Under the pieces are notes generated by a model, which was given only the letters and a program-made list of their open reading frames with translations, did not search any database and was not told where the DNA came from. From NCBI GenBank assembly GCA_023416655.1, contig JAEZHK010000011.1, forward strand, positions 1 to 64,000: a DNA stretch of 64,000 nucleotides, in the 5' to 3' direction. The stretch comes from Bacillota bacterium. Its GTDB lineage: Bacteria; Bacillota; Clostridia; Christensenellales; Aristaeellaceae. Positions 8,262-16,279 of this stretch are shown here, one piece after another. Each line of letters opens with the position of its first letter. The stretch's first letter is position 1. The translations under genes and the position numbers were made by a program.

Positions 8262-8449
8262 ATCCCGTCGTATCTTTCAATCGTTCCCAGGCTCTAACGC
8301 GCCGGGAACGTATCTGTTTCCATAACCAGTGCACACACTGGCGGGGGAAACAATTCAACAACTCAGTGAGCCGCCCGGAAATCCCGCAGGTGTTTGGCTC
8401 ACGCAGTCTTTCTCTCTCGCACTGAAAAACCCATGGGGTTTTTCAACGC
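8262..8449 (-). repeat. FH element, copy B
   Basis: Minus-strand orientation. Hairpin 1 (GCGTTGAAAAA / TTTTTCAGTGC, slightly decayed) starts 3 nt after the hprK stop. Hairpin 2 has GTGAGCC / GGCTCAC with the CGGGC bulge; its upper 5' arm is decayed. Hairpin 3 core is CCAGTGTGTGCACTGG. Hairpin 4 is interrupted. The tail AAGATACGACGGG ends about 27 nt before the glcK start. Confidence 0.88.
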
Positions 8450-8452
8450 CAA

Positions 8453-9391
8453 TCAATTTGCGTCGTCCGCTTCGCAGAGCGCGCACCGCATGCGCTCGAT
8501 CTGGCGCTCGTTGAGCGTCCGCGCGGCGTTGAAGCCGTTTTGTTTGAGCCGCTGGTTGCGCGCGGCGACCTCCAGCACGATCGCGAGGTTCCGGCCCGGA
8601 CGGATCGGCAGCACCAGCCGCGGGATCGGCACGTCCAGGATCTGCGTGTAGCATTCCTCGAGGCCAAGCCGGTCGTACTCCTTGTCCTCCTGCCACAGCT
8701 CCAGGTGGATCACCATGTCGATGGACTTGGACCGGATGACCGAGCCGATGCCGTACATGGTGGCGATGTCGATGATGCCCACGCCGCGGATCTCCATGAA
8801 GTAGCGGATCATCTCCGGCGCCTCGCCGACGAGGCGGTTACTGGAGATTCGGCGGATGTCCACCACGTCGTCGGCCACCAGCCGGTGCCCGCGCTTGACC
8901 AGCTCCAGCGCGGCCTCGCTCTTGCCCACGCCGCTCTCGCCGGTGATCAAAAGGCCGCTTCCGAACACGTCCACCAGCACGCCGTGCTGGGTGACGCGAG
9001 GGGCCAGGTAGTTATTGAGGAAGTTGATGACCCTGAGGACCAGCTGCGTGGTGTCCTCGTGGGTGGAAAAGAGCGGCACGTCGTGCTCCTTGGCCGCCGC
9101 CTCCAGCCCCTCCACCAGCGGCATGTTGTGGCACACGATGACGCAGGGGATCGGGTAGCTGAAGAACTGCTTCAGCCGCTCGCGCCGCGTGGGCTCGTCC
9201 AGCGAAAACAGGTAGCTCATCTCCACCTTGCCCAGGATCTGCGGGCGCTCGTGGGCGAAGTGCGTCCAGTAGCCGGTCAGCTGGATGCCGGGCCGGTTGA
9301 TGTCGCTGGACTCAATGGCGAGGCTCGGCGAACTGCCGGGCAGGATGGTCTTCAGCCCCATGCTTTCGACAAATTCCTTAACAGGTACCAT
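8453..9391 (-). CDS. hprK: HPr kinase/phosphorylase
   Basis: Bifunctional enzyme that phosphorylates HPr or Crh at Ser46 and removes the phosphate, the key sensor of catabolite repression in Bacillota. 312 aa from the chosen ATG (AAAGGATTGAAGCGC upstream), the usual length. The Walker A loop is GESGVGKSE. The family signature around MEIRGVGIIDIATMYG and the C-terminal region RPGRNLAIVLEVAARNQRLK are intact. An ATG 25 codons upstream has no ribosome site. FH copy B starts right after the stop, followed by glcK. Confidence 0.96.
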   Translation of the reverse strand: MVPVKEFVESMGLKTILPGSSPSLAIESSDINRPGIQLTGYWTHFAHERPQILGKVEMSYLFSLDEPTRRERLKQFFSYPIPCVIVCHNMPLVEGLEAAAKEHDVPLFSTHEDTTQLVLRVINFLNNYLAPRVTQHGVLVDVFGSGLLITGESGVGKSEAALELVKRGHRLVADDVVDIRRISSNRLVGEAPEMIRYFMEIRGVGIIDIATMYGIGSVIRSKSIDMVIHLELWQEDKEYDRLGLEECYTQILDVPIPRLVLPIRPGRNLAIVLEVAARNQRLKQNGFNAARTLNERQIERMRCALCEADDAN

Positions 9392-9447
9392 GCGCTTCAA
9401 TCCTTTCGGGCGCGAAGTATAGTTGGTCAAACTCGTGGCAGCCCTGT

Positions 9448-9560
9448 GTTCTCGAAAACGCTCCACCGGAGCGTTTTCGTGCGGCAGAGCCGCACCGAAC
9501 CCGCGATCACGCCAAGCGCGCTTGAACGAAAATCAAAGGCGCGTGCTTGGCGCGATACGC
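9448..9560 (+). repeat. composite palindromic repeat, family 3, copy 1
   Basis: Three hairpins: AAAACGCTCC / GGAGCGTTTT, then GTGCGGC / GCCGCAC, then a long stem CGCCAAGCGC / GCGTGCTTGGCG. The same order occurs at 13742-13840 (minus) and 28907-29020 (plus). Here the last arm runs into the 3' end of the HAD gene and encodes its last residues and stop. Confidence 0.75.
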
Positions 9561-10360
9561 CCTTCGTCCAAAAGCGCTTCAATCACCTGCGCGACGCCGT
9601 CCAAATCGCTGGCGGGTGCGGCAAACGCCCCGGCGCGCACACGCTCGGGCGCGTTCGCCACCGCGTAACCGTGCCCGGCCCAGCGGATCATGCTCACGTC
9701 GTTTTCATTGTCGCCAAAGGCGGCCACGTTCTCCCGGGGAACATTCAGGCGCTTCGCCAGCGCCTCAAGCGCCGCGCCCTTGTGGACGCCGGAGGCCGTG
9801 CATTCCACGTAGTTGGGCCGGGACTGCGCGATCTCCATGCGGCCGGCAAATTGCGGCGTGAGCTCCCGCACAAGCTGGGCGGCCACGCTCGGCTCCGCGA
9901 TCAAAAGGAGCTTGCACAGCGGCGCATCAATCCACCCGGACAGCTTTTCGCCCACCGTCGTTCCCCCGATGCCGCCGATGCCCCGGGCGTACAGGTCGCT
10001 GAAGGCGTTGGCCCGCTCGAAGAAATAGTCCTCCCGCGTGAAGGCCTGAACGTGGATGCCCCGCGCCTCGGCGGCCAGCGCCACCTGCCTCGCGTCCTCC
10101 AGTGGGACCTCGCGGGCTTCGAGCGACGCTTTGACGCGGTAATCGTAGAGGAGCGCGCCGTTGAACGCGATCAGCGGGGCGTTGACGCCGATCGCCGAAG
10201 CGTACTTCGCCATCGCCTTCACCATGCGGCCGGAGGCCAGCGATACGTAAACGCCCGCCTCCATCGCCCGCTTCAGCGCGCGGATGGTGCGCTCCGAAAG
10301 TTCCGCGCGCTTGTTCAGCAGAGTTTCGTCAAGATCCGTCGCGATCAGCTGTATCGGCAT
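9533..10360 (-). CDS. Cof-type HAD-superfamily sugar-phosphate phosphatase
   Basis: Cytoplasmic HAD phosphatase of 275 aa. Motif I is ATDLDETLL (nucleophile Asp), motif II is SLASGRM, motif III is the Lys in KGAALEALAKRL, and motif IV is GDNENDVSM. The C2 cap between motifs II and III places it in the Cof/YidA group acting on small sugar or cofactor phosphates. The start is the ATG after TTGGGGGACACT. The last residues (around APSTRL) are encoded by an arm of a family-3 palindromic repeat, which suggests the original C-terminus was changed. It has its own promoter at 10388-10417. Confidence 0.9.
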   Translation of the reverse strand: MPIQLIATDLDETLLNKRAELSERTIRALKRAMEAGVYVSLASGRMVKAMAKYASAIGVNAPLIAFNGALLYDYRVKASLEAREVPLEDARQVALAAEARGIHVQAFTREDYFFERANAFSDLYARGIGGIGGTTVGEKLSGWIDAPLCKLLLIAEPSVAAQLVRELTPQFAGRMEIAQSRPNYVECTASGVHKGAALEALAKRLNVPRENVAAFGDNENDVSMIRWAGHGYAVANAPERVRAGAFAAPASDLDGVAQVIEALLDEGRIAPSTRL

Positions 10361-10387
10361 AGTGTCCCCCAAGATTTTCTCCATTGT

Positions 10388-10417
10388 ATTATACAACCAA
10401 AGCCGTCTCAGGCGCAA
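10388..10417 (-). promoter_or_regulatory. sigma-A promoter of the HAD phosphatase
   Basis: On the minus strand, TTGCGC (10417-10412), 18-nt spacer, TATAAT (10393-10388). It lies 28 nt upstream of the start codon. Confidence 0.7.
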
Positions 10418-10619
10418 CAGGGCTTCGGAAAAACCGCGAGGGCTTAACGGGCCATAATAAAAAGACTTTATGCGCATGATTGTTTTCAAAAACGCGCTTT
10501 TATCTTCCGCAAAACGCGTTACAATAACCAGTGGGGCTGGCGCGCCCCGCTTTTTTGGAAGCGGGCGGGCACAAAAGCGGATCGCGCGCTCGGGCGCGGC
10601 CGGGCAAGGGGGAAACCGG

Positions 10620-11783
10620 ATGTCGCGCGAGGACGCTTATCCCTGGCGATTTGCGCTGTTTCTGTCGGCGTACTATGCGGCCAACTCAACCTATCAGGGC
10701 TTCGTCTCCGTATACTTCGCCTCGAAGGGGTTCGACAGCGCGCAGATCGCCTGGCCGATGACCGCCGTTTCGGTAATCAGCATCCTGTCTCAGCCCATGT
10801 GGGGCGCGCTGGGCGACCGCGCTGAGAGCCGGAACCGGATCCTCAGGATCATGTGCGCGCTGGCGTCGGGCCTGATCCTGCTCTTGCCACTCAGCGACAA
10901 ACTGTGGTATCTCTCGCTTGTGCTGGGTCTCTTCGCCGCCAACTACACGGCCATCCAGCCGATGGGCGATTCGGTGATCCTGGAGTCGCTGCAACAGCGG
11001 CATCAGCCCTTCGGGCTGTTGCGGCTGGTCGGCACGTACTCCTTCGCGGCGGCATCCATCATCATCGGCAAGCTGTTCGACGGCCACCCGGAGCGCATGC
11101 CGTGGACGACCGCCTTGATTCTGGGCCTTGTGTTCCTCTCCACCTATCGTCTGCCGCCCGCCGCGGGCCACGCGAAGGCAAAGAGCGATGCATCGATCTG
11201 GACGCTGTTTCGCGACAAGAAGCTCATGGTGCTCATCGCGCTGGTGACGCTTTTACAAACCACGATGGGCTTCTTCTATGTGTTCTTCCCGGTGCACTTC
11301 ACACAACTTCCGGGCGGCAGTTCCGCGCTGCTGGGCTGGGCGTTATCCCTGTCCGCGGTCAGCGAAACGCCCTTCCTGCTGCTCAGCGACAGGCTCTTTG
11401 AGAAGATCGGCGTGGGCAAGCTGCTGCTGATCTCGGCGGCGTCGCTGGCGCTGCGCTGGCTGATCCTGGCGCTGACGGACAACGTGTGGGTGGCGCTCGC
11501 CTCGCAGCTTCTGCATGGCTGGGGATTCATCGTGATGACGGTGACCATGGCCAAGTACATCAGCCTTACGGTGCCGGAGGCGCTGCGCGCCCGGGGCCAG
11601 ATGCTGCTGGCGGTCAGCGGCTTCGGCGTGGCGCGGGTTCTGGGGAACCTTGGCGGCGGCTACCTCGCCAAGGCCATCGGCTACAAGGCCACCTTTGGGC
11701 TGATGGCGGTGCTGGCGCTCGCCTCGCTGATCGCGTTCGCGCCGGTGTACTTGAAGCGCAATCCGCTGAACGGCCGAAACTAG
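10620..11783 (+). CDS. MFS transporter (MFS_1-like / LacY-like)
   Basis: Integral membrane carrier of 387 aa with about 12 predicted transmembrane helices. The N-terminal pattern WRFALFLSAYYAANSTYQGF and the loop GALGDRAESRNRILR resemble the MFS_1-like group, related to LacY and nucleoside symporters. The substrate is unknown. The start is the ATG after AAGGGGGAAACCGG; upstream codons in frame lack a ribosome site. The TAG stop is also the first bases of a palindromic MITE-like repeat at 11780-11949, so that element lies exactly at the 3' end of the gene. Confidence 0.88.
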   Translation: MSREDAYPWRFALFLSAYYAANSTYQGFVSVYFASKGFDSAQIAWPMTAVSVISILSQPMWGALGDRAESRNRILRIMCALASGLILLLPLSDKLWYLSLVLGLFAANYTAIQPMGDSVILESLQQRHQPFGLLRLVGTYSFAAASIIIGKLFDGHPERMPWTTALILGLVFLSTYRLPPAAGHAKAKSDASIWTLFRDKKLMVLIALVTLLQTTMGFFYVFFPVHFTQLPGGSSALLGWALSLSAVSETPFLLLSDRLFEKIGVGKLLLISAASLALRWLILALTDNVWVALASQLLHGWGFIVMTVTMAKYISLTVPEALRARGQMLLAVSGFGVARVLGNLGGGYLAKAIGYKATFGLMAVLALASLIAFAPVYLKRNPLNGRN

Positions 11784-11949
11784 TGCTTCGGCAACTATAG
11801 AAGTTGCGCAAGACCGGTGAGAGATTTTTGTTCCTGGCTAGGAGCCGAAGCGCAGGCGTAGCAGCGCTACGTCAAGCGGAGAGCGACACCGCCAGGGCTT
11901 AAAAAGATCCAGCGGGATCGTAACTTCTGTAGTGGGCGGAGCACTAGCG
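11780..11949. mobile_element. palindromic MITE-like repeat with ~28-bp inverted ends
   Basis: The ends CTAGTGCTTCGGCAACTATA and, on the other strand, CTAGTGCTCCGCCCACTACA form imperfect terminal inverted repeats (about 6 mismatches in 28). The interior continues as an imperfect palindrome around TAGCAGCGCTA, with TTCCTGGC paired to GCCAGGGC. It encodes no protein and starts inside the stop codon of the MFS gene. Confidence 0.75.
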
Positions 11950-11957
11950 GCAATCAA

Positions 11958-12019
11958 AATATCCCGCCCGCCGGACTTTCGGGGATTTTCCGAAGCCTTG
12001 CGGAGCGGGATTTTTCTTT
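11958..12019 (+). terminator. intrinsic terminator after the MFS gene
   Basis: The stem ATCCCGC / GCGGGAT encloses a smaller CGGACTTTCGGGG / TTTTCCGAAG hairpin and is followed by TTTTTCTTTG. It lies between convergent genes and may act on both strands. Confidence 0.75.
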
Positions 12020-12038
12020 GTGTCGAATCAGGTCGCTG

Positions 12039-13640
12039 TCAACGCCTGCCGGGCAGGAACGCGGATACCAGGAACACTAGCGCCGCCCCGATCAGAAGGA
12101 TCGAGGACGGCCAAGGCAGGCCCCACAGATCCGGTGCGCCGGAGAGGCTGAACACACCCGCACCCAGAATCATGGACGACGCGACAATGGACAGCGACAG
12201 CCGCGCGCTCCGCCGGTCCTTCGCGCGGTTCTCCTGCTCCTGCCCCGCGAGGTTGACGTTCAGCGTCACGCGGCCCGAAAGCACCCGCGCCAGCGCGTCG
12301 GACACCTGCGCGGGGATTGCGGTCAGCTTTTCCGAGGAGCCGGAGAGCTGCAAGAGCAGCTTCTCCAGCCGCTCCCTGAGGTTCTCCGCGTCAAAGGCGT
12401 CCTTTTGCAGGTGCGTGGACATGATTTTGAGCAGGTTCGTGTCGGGGTCCAGCGCGGACAGCACGCTCTCCAGAATCACCACGCTCCGGCCCAGCATGGT
12501 CAGGCTCGCGGGCATCGAGATCTCGTGCCGCCTCGCAACCGTCAGAAATTCCCCGAGCACATTGCCCGCGTTGATGGAGGCGAGCGGCATCTGCCGGTAC
12601 TTTGACAGGAGCACTTCGATGTCGAGGGACAGCCTCGCCCGGTCGGGCGTCCTCTTGCATATACCCAGCGCCAGCAGCACGTCCGTGACCTGATCGGCGT
12701 CGTTCTTCGCGACGGCCTCCATGAACCGGGTGAACATCGCGCCGTCCGCGCCGCTCAGTCGGCCCATCATGCCCAGGTCCAACCAGACAATCTTGCCCGC
12801 CCGGACGCGGATATTGCCCGGGTGCGGATCGGCGTGGAAGAACCGGTCGTCCAGCACCTGCTTGATGAAGTTCCCGGCCAGATGGGCGGCGAGCGTGTGC
12901 GGGTCGTTCCCCGCCCTCTTCAGCGCCTCCGCGTCGTCGATCTGGATGCCGTCCACGTGCTCCAGCACCAGGATTCGGGGCGTGGCCAGTTCTCCGATCA
13001 CCGCGGGGCAGGCGACGGTTGGGTCCCCCGCGTTGAGGCGCGCGAATTCCCGGAGGTTTTCCGCCTCCTCGAGAAAATCCAGCTCGTGCTGCGCGGCCTT
13101 CCACAGTTCGTCCAGCACCATGGATAAGTCCACCGCGCCGCCCGCCGGGGTGAACCGGGCGAGCTTCGCCGCTTTCTTCAATAGCTGGATGTCCCGCGCC
13201 ATCGTCTCGCGGATGTTCGGGCGCTGCACCTTGGCGACGACCTTTCGCCCGTCCGGCAGCACCGCCAGGTGCGCCTGCGCGATGGACGCCGAGCCCAGGG
13301 GTTTGGGGTCGATCGAGCGGAATACCTCGCCGCAGGGCAAGCCGTACTCCGCCTCCACGGCCGCCCGCACGGCCTCGATGGGCATCGGCTGGGCGTCCGT
13401 TCGCAGCCTCGCAAGCTCCTGACAGTAGGCCTCGGGCAGGATGTCCGAGCGCGTCGAGAGCAGCTGCCCCAGCTTCACATAGGTCGGGCCCAGCTCCTCG
13501 AAGATCGCCCGGAGTTCCTCGGGCGTCACGCCCTTGACGACATGGTGGCGCGACAGGATGGCGACGATTTCGACGAATCGCTGCCTCGCGCCCTTGCCCA
13601 CCCGCACGCCCTTCACGCCCTCATCCCTTTCGATACCCAT
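12039..13640 (-). CDS. UbiB/ABC1 (AarF) family atypical protein kinase
   Basis: ADCK/UbiB-type atypical kinase of 533 aa, the family linked to isoprenoid lipid and quinone metabolism. The KxGQ-like motif is KLGQLLSTRSDILP (aa ~56-69). The Ala-rich nucleotide loop is PLGSASIAQAHLA, followed by VVAKVQRP with the ATP lysine. The catalytic loop is HADPHPGNI and the metal-binding motif is LDLGMMGR. Two hydrophobic segments at the C-terminus (SIVASSMILGAGVF and SSILLIGAALVFLV) anchor it in the membrane. A quinone role is doubtful in an anaerobe that may lack quinones. A TATAAT lies at 13672-13677 on the minus strand, without a clear -35. Confidence 0.92.
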   Translation of the reverse strand: MGIERDEGVKGVRVGKGARQRFVEIVAILSRHHVVKGVTPEELRAIFEELGPTYVKLGQLLSTRSDILPEAYCQELARLRTDAQPMPIEAVRAAVEAEYGLPCGEVFRSIDPKPLGSASIAQAHLAVLPDGRKVVAKVQRPNIRETMARDIQLLKKAAKLARFTPAGGAVDLSMVLDELWKAAQHELDFLEEAENLREFARLNAGDPTVACPAVIGELATPRILVLEHVDGIQIDDAEALKRAGNDPHTLAAHLAGNFIKQVLDDRFFHADPHPGNIRVRAGKIVWLDLGMMGRLSGADGAMFTRFMEAVAKNDADQVTDVLLALGICKRTPDRARLSLDIEVLLSKYRQMPLASINAGNVLGEFLTVARRHEISMPASLTMLGRSVVILESVLSALDPDTNLLKIMSTHLQKDAFDAENLRERLEKLLLQLSGSSEKLTAIPAQVSDALARVLSGRVTLNVNLAGQEQENRAKDRRSARLSLSIVASSMILGAGVFSLSGAPDLWGLPWPSSILLIGAALVFLVSAFLPGRR

Positions 13641-13675
13641 GTTTTACGCACCAACGCCGCACTCTCGTATTATTA

Positions 13676-13741
13676 TACCCTTGTGCGGGGTCAAGGGGCA
13701 TCATGCCCCTTGCGGGGGTCCGGGGGCTTTCGCGGCAAGCG
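13676..13741 (-). repeat. palindromic repeat, family 2, copy 1
   Basis: On the minus strand: CCCCCGGACCCCCGC, then AAGGGGCATGATGCCCCTT, then GACCCCGCACAAGGG. It directly continues the family-3 repeat at 13742-13840, so the two form one composite after the gtrA-like gene. Related copies lie at 32600, 43942 and 62150. Confidence 0.7.
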
Positions 13742-13840
13742 CGAACTCTGGCTTTTATTCAAACGTGCTTGACGTGAAAGCGGGTTCAGTGTGACCCTGC
13801 CGCACAAAAATGCCCCGCTGGGGCGTTTTTGAGAACCCCG
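13742..13840 (-). repeat. composite palindromic repeat, family 3, copy 2
   Basis: On the minus strand this starts just after the stop of the GtrA-like gene: GGTTCTCAAAAACGCCCC / GGGGCATTTTT hairpin, GTGCGGCAGG segment, then GAACCCGCTTTC and an AAGCACG / CGCGCTT arm pair. It matches the copies at 9448 and 28907 in order of modules. Confidence 0.65.
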
Positions 13841-13842
13841 GA

Positions 13843-14298
13843 TCAGCGCCCCCGGCGTCTCCTTCGTCCCCTTGTTTCATCTTTTCGGAACGCGAAGAAG
13901 CGCTGGCCGAAGTAGTTGAGGCCGGTAAAGAGCACCTGCCCGGTCAAAAGCGCGACCTTGTCGATGTTTTGGGCCTCGGCCGACGTGCCCAGAATCTTCT
14001 GCAAGAGCCACGCCGTCGCGGGCTGTGCCAGCGAGTAGGCAATCAGGTAGCACACCGCGATCACCAGCGCAAAGCGCGCCGCCGCCACCCACACATGGCC
14101 CTCGTACTGGAAGGAAAGCTTTTTGTTGAGCAGGAAGCTCAGGATGCTGGTCACCGTAAAGGCCACCGCGCTGGAGCCCCAGTAGCCATAGCCCGCCTTC
14201 GTATAGAGCAGGAACATGATCCCCATCGACAAAAGGGTATTGCCCGCGCCGATCAGGAGGAAGAACAGAAGGCTTTTGTCCAGAAGTTTTTTCAGCAT
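13843..14298 (-). CDS. GtrA-like membrane protein
   Basis: Four-helix membrane protein of 151 aa with the GtrA pattern: FFLLIGAGNTLLSMGIMFLLY at helix 1, SFLLNKKLSFQ after helix 2, and NYFGQRFFAFR after helix 4. GtrA-like proteins are thought to move lipid-linked sugars across the membrane or to help cell-surface glycosylation. The C-terminus is a run of arginines (GRRRRRGR). It lies 12 nt downstream of dnaX on the same strand, probably co-transcribed without a functional link. Confidence 0.88.
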   Translation of the reverse strand: MLKKLLDKSLLFFLLIGAGNTLLSMGIMFLLYTKAGYGYWGSSAVAFTVTSILSFLLNKKLSFQYEGHVWVAAARFALVIAVCYLIAYSLAQPATAWLLQKILGTSAEAQNIDKVALLTGQVLFTGLNYFGQRFFAFRKDETRGRRRRRGR

Positions 14299-14310
14299 TT
14301 CACGACTCCA

Positions 14311-15921
14311 TCACTCGTCCAGCACGCTGACTTTTTCGCGGCCGAACACGTCGTAGGCCTGTTCCAGCGTCCGGGGGTCGGCCTTGGGCGCTTCGCCGCC
14401 CTGCACGAACCGGAAGGATGTCGGTTGGCCAAAGGCGGCCGCTAGCGCCTGGTCGATCAGCGCCTTTTTGTCGTCCTTTTCCAGGATCTGCCGGTAGAAC
14501 GCGCGGGCGCGGGGCAGTTCCATCAGCACGCTGTCCCCGTCCAGCCCTCGGAAGGACGCGTCCTTCAGCATGCCGTAGATCTGGGGCTGTTCCTTCGCGA
14601 TCGCCTCCAGCGCCGCGCGGTATTTGTCCGCACCCGCAGGCTCGGCCCCCTTCGGCGCTTTATCCGGCTTGGGCGGCGTCGGTACGGCGGGCGTCGCGGC
14701 GTTAGGCGTGCGCTCCTGTCTGGGCGGTGGCGCGCTACCCGATGCCGTCGGCTCAAACGGAATGGACGAAAGGTTTGACAGCTTCGCCTCGAGTTTCGCC
14801 AGGCGCTCCAGCAGCGCCTCCGCGCCCTGCTCGCGCTCCGGGCGGCAGCATCGCACCGCGGCCAGCTCCAGCGCGCTGCGGGGCTGCGCCATCCACTTCA
14901 TGTCGCCCTCGGCGCGCATGAAAAGCTCCATCCAGCGGGTGAGCGCAATGCTGTCCGCGCCGGACGCCTGCTGTTGAAGCCTGGCGGCCTCCTCCCGGGT
15001 GGACTCGATCAGGTCCTCGAGCCCTTCCTTCACCGCCTGGGCGAGGAGCAGCGCGCGCAGGTGCCCGGTGACTTCCCGCGCGAACACCTGCGGGTCTCGG
15101 CCCGCGTCCATCGCCTTGCCGATCAGGGTCAGCGCCCGCCCCGCGTCGGTCGCGATCAGCGCGTCCGCGAACTCGTACATCGCCTCCCGGCCAGACGCGC
15201 CCAGCGCCTCCCGCACCCGGTGTGCGGTCAAAAGGTCGTCCGTCATACAGGTGTCCAGCAGCGACAGCGCGTCGCGCATGCCGCCCTCGGCACTCCGCGC
15301 GATCAGCTGCACCGCCTCGTCCTCCGCCTTGCTGCCGGAGGCGGCGATCACCTGCCGGAGCCTGTCCTCGATGAGCCTCGCCGGGATGCGCCGGAAATCG
15401 AACCGCTGGCAGCGGGAGAGGATGGTGGCGGGCAGCTTCTGCGGCTCGGTGGTGGCTAGGATGAACACCGCGTGGGACGGCGGCTCCTCCAGCGTCTTTA
15501 GAAGCGCGTTGAACGCGCCGGTAGAGAGCATGTGCACCTCGTCCACGATGTACACTTTATAGCGACCCACCGACGGCGGGTACTGGATCTTCTCGCGAAG
15601 GTCGCGGATCTCGTCGACGCCGTTGTTGGAGGCGGCGTCGATCTCCACCACGTCCATGGCGCGCTCCTCGCGGATGGATTGGCAGGCTTCGCACTGCCCG
15701 CAGGGGTCGGCCCCCGGCAGCGGGCACACGCAGTTGATCGCGCGGGCCAGGATCTTCGCGGTGGTGGTCTTGCCGGTGCCACGGCTGCCGCAGAAGAGGT
15801 AGGCGTGAGCGATGCGGCCCGACTCGATCTGCTGCACGAGCGTCTTGACGATCGCGTCCTGCCCCACCACGTCCTCAAATTTTTCCGGCCGCCACGTCCG
15901 GTAAAGCGCCTGATAGGCCAT
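14311..15921 (-). CDS. dnaX: DNA polymerase III subunit gamma/tau
   Basis: Clamp-loader ATPase subunit of the replisome; 536 aa. It begins MAYQALYRTWRPEKFEDVVG after GGGAGGTAAAACCG. Walker A is FCGSRGTGKTTTAK. The four zinc-binding cysteines lie in the segment between VCPLPGADPCGQCEAC and the next helix. The DEVH box is YIVDEVHML and the SRC motif is TILSRCQRFDF. Domain III follows, then a Pro/Ala-rich linker (aa ~400-440), and a short C-terminal domain ending near the VFGREKVSVLDE segment. The frame is open 141 codons upstream of this ATG but that part overlaps FH copy C and is not coding. In many Bacillota recR/ybaB follow dnaX; here gtrA-like does. Confidence 0.95.
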   Translation of the reverse strand: MAYQALYRTWRPEKFEDVVGQDAIVKTLVQQIESGRIAHAYLFCGSRGTGKTTTAKILARAINCVCPLPGADPCGQCEACQSIREERAMDVVEIDAASNNGVDEIRDLREKIQYPPSVGRYKVYIVDEVHMLSTGAFNALLKTLEEPPSHAVFILATTEPQKLPATILSRCQRFDFRRIPARLIEDRLRQVIAASGSKAEDEAVQLIARSAEGGMRDALSLLDTCMTDDLLTAHRVREALGASGREAMYEFADALIATDAGRALTLIGKAMDAGRDPQVFAREVTGHLRALLLAQAVKEGLEDLIESTREEAARLQQQASGADSIALTRWMELFMRAEGDMKWMAQPRSALELAAVRCCRPEREQGAEALLERLAKLEAKLSNLSSIPFEPTASGSAPPPRQERTPNAATPAVPTPPKPDKAPKGAEPAGADKYRAALEAIAKEQPQIYGMLKDASFRGLDGDSVLMELPRARAFYRQILEKDDKKALIDQALAAAFGQPTSFRFVQGGEAPKADPRTLEQAYDVFGREKVSVLDE

Positions 15922-16029
15922 CGGTTTTACCTCCCGGATGAATCTTCTCCTATCATAATCCAAAATCGGCGAATTCGCAAATAACATAAGCTCATTTAAC
16001 ATCATCTGCAAAGCATTCCGCGCGGGGCG

Positions 16030-16038
16030 TGCTATAAT
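16030..16038 (+). promoter_or_regulatory. extended -10 promoter at the head of FH copy C
   Basis: TGCTATAAT with no convincing -35. The predicted start (~16045) coincides with the first base of hairpin 1 of the FH element at 16046, so the element would be the 5' end of the murG transcript. Confidence 0.6.
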
Positions 16039-16045
16039 GATAGAG

Positions 16046-16234
16046 GCGTCCAAAATCCGCCGAGCGGCTTTTGGACGCGAAGGAAGAGACTCTGCGGGGG
16101 CCTGAAATCCTCTGGGATTTCCGGGCGGCCCCCTGACGTAAATGTATTGTTTCCTCCACCAGTCTGCGGACTGGATTACGGAAACCGATTCCCGGCGCGC
16201 ATGTCGCCGGGAACGATTGGAAGGCACGAGGGGT
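16046..16234 (+). repeat. FH element, copy C (5' leader of murG)
   Basis: No same-strand gene precedes it, since dnaX is divergent. Hairpin 1 is GCGTCCAAAA / TTTTGGACGC. Hairpin 2 is GGGGGCC / GGCCCCC with the CGGGC bulge. Hairpin 3 has a one-base variant core CCAGTCTGCGGACTGG that keeps pairing by a compensatory change. Hairpin 4 is TTCCCGGCG / CGCCGGGAA. The tail GGAAGGCACGAGGGGTT ends 46 nt before the murG start. Confidence 0.9.
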
Positions 16235-16279
16235 TGGCAACCCAGGCAAAAAGGCGATTTCTCGAAGGGTGGTTCGGCC

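Noticed and set aside
12039..13640. UbiB-like gene as proof of ubiquinone synthesis
   Set aside because: ABC1/UbiB kinases occur in anaerobes without quinones; no ubi or men gene is in the window.
13676..13700. TTGACC in the family-2 repeat as a -35 for the UbiB-like gene
   Set aside because: The spacing to TATAAT is only 11 nt, far too short; the TTGACC belongs to the repeat's own hairpin.
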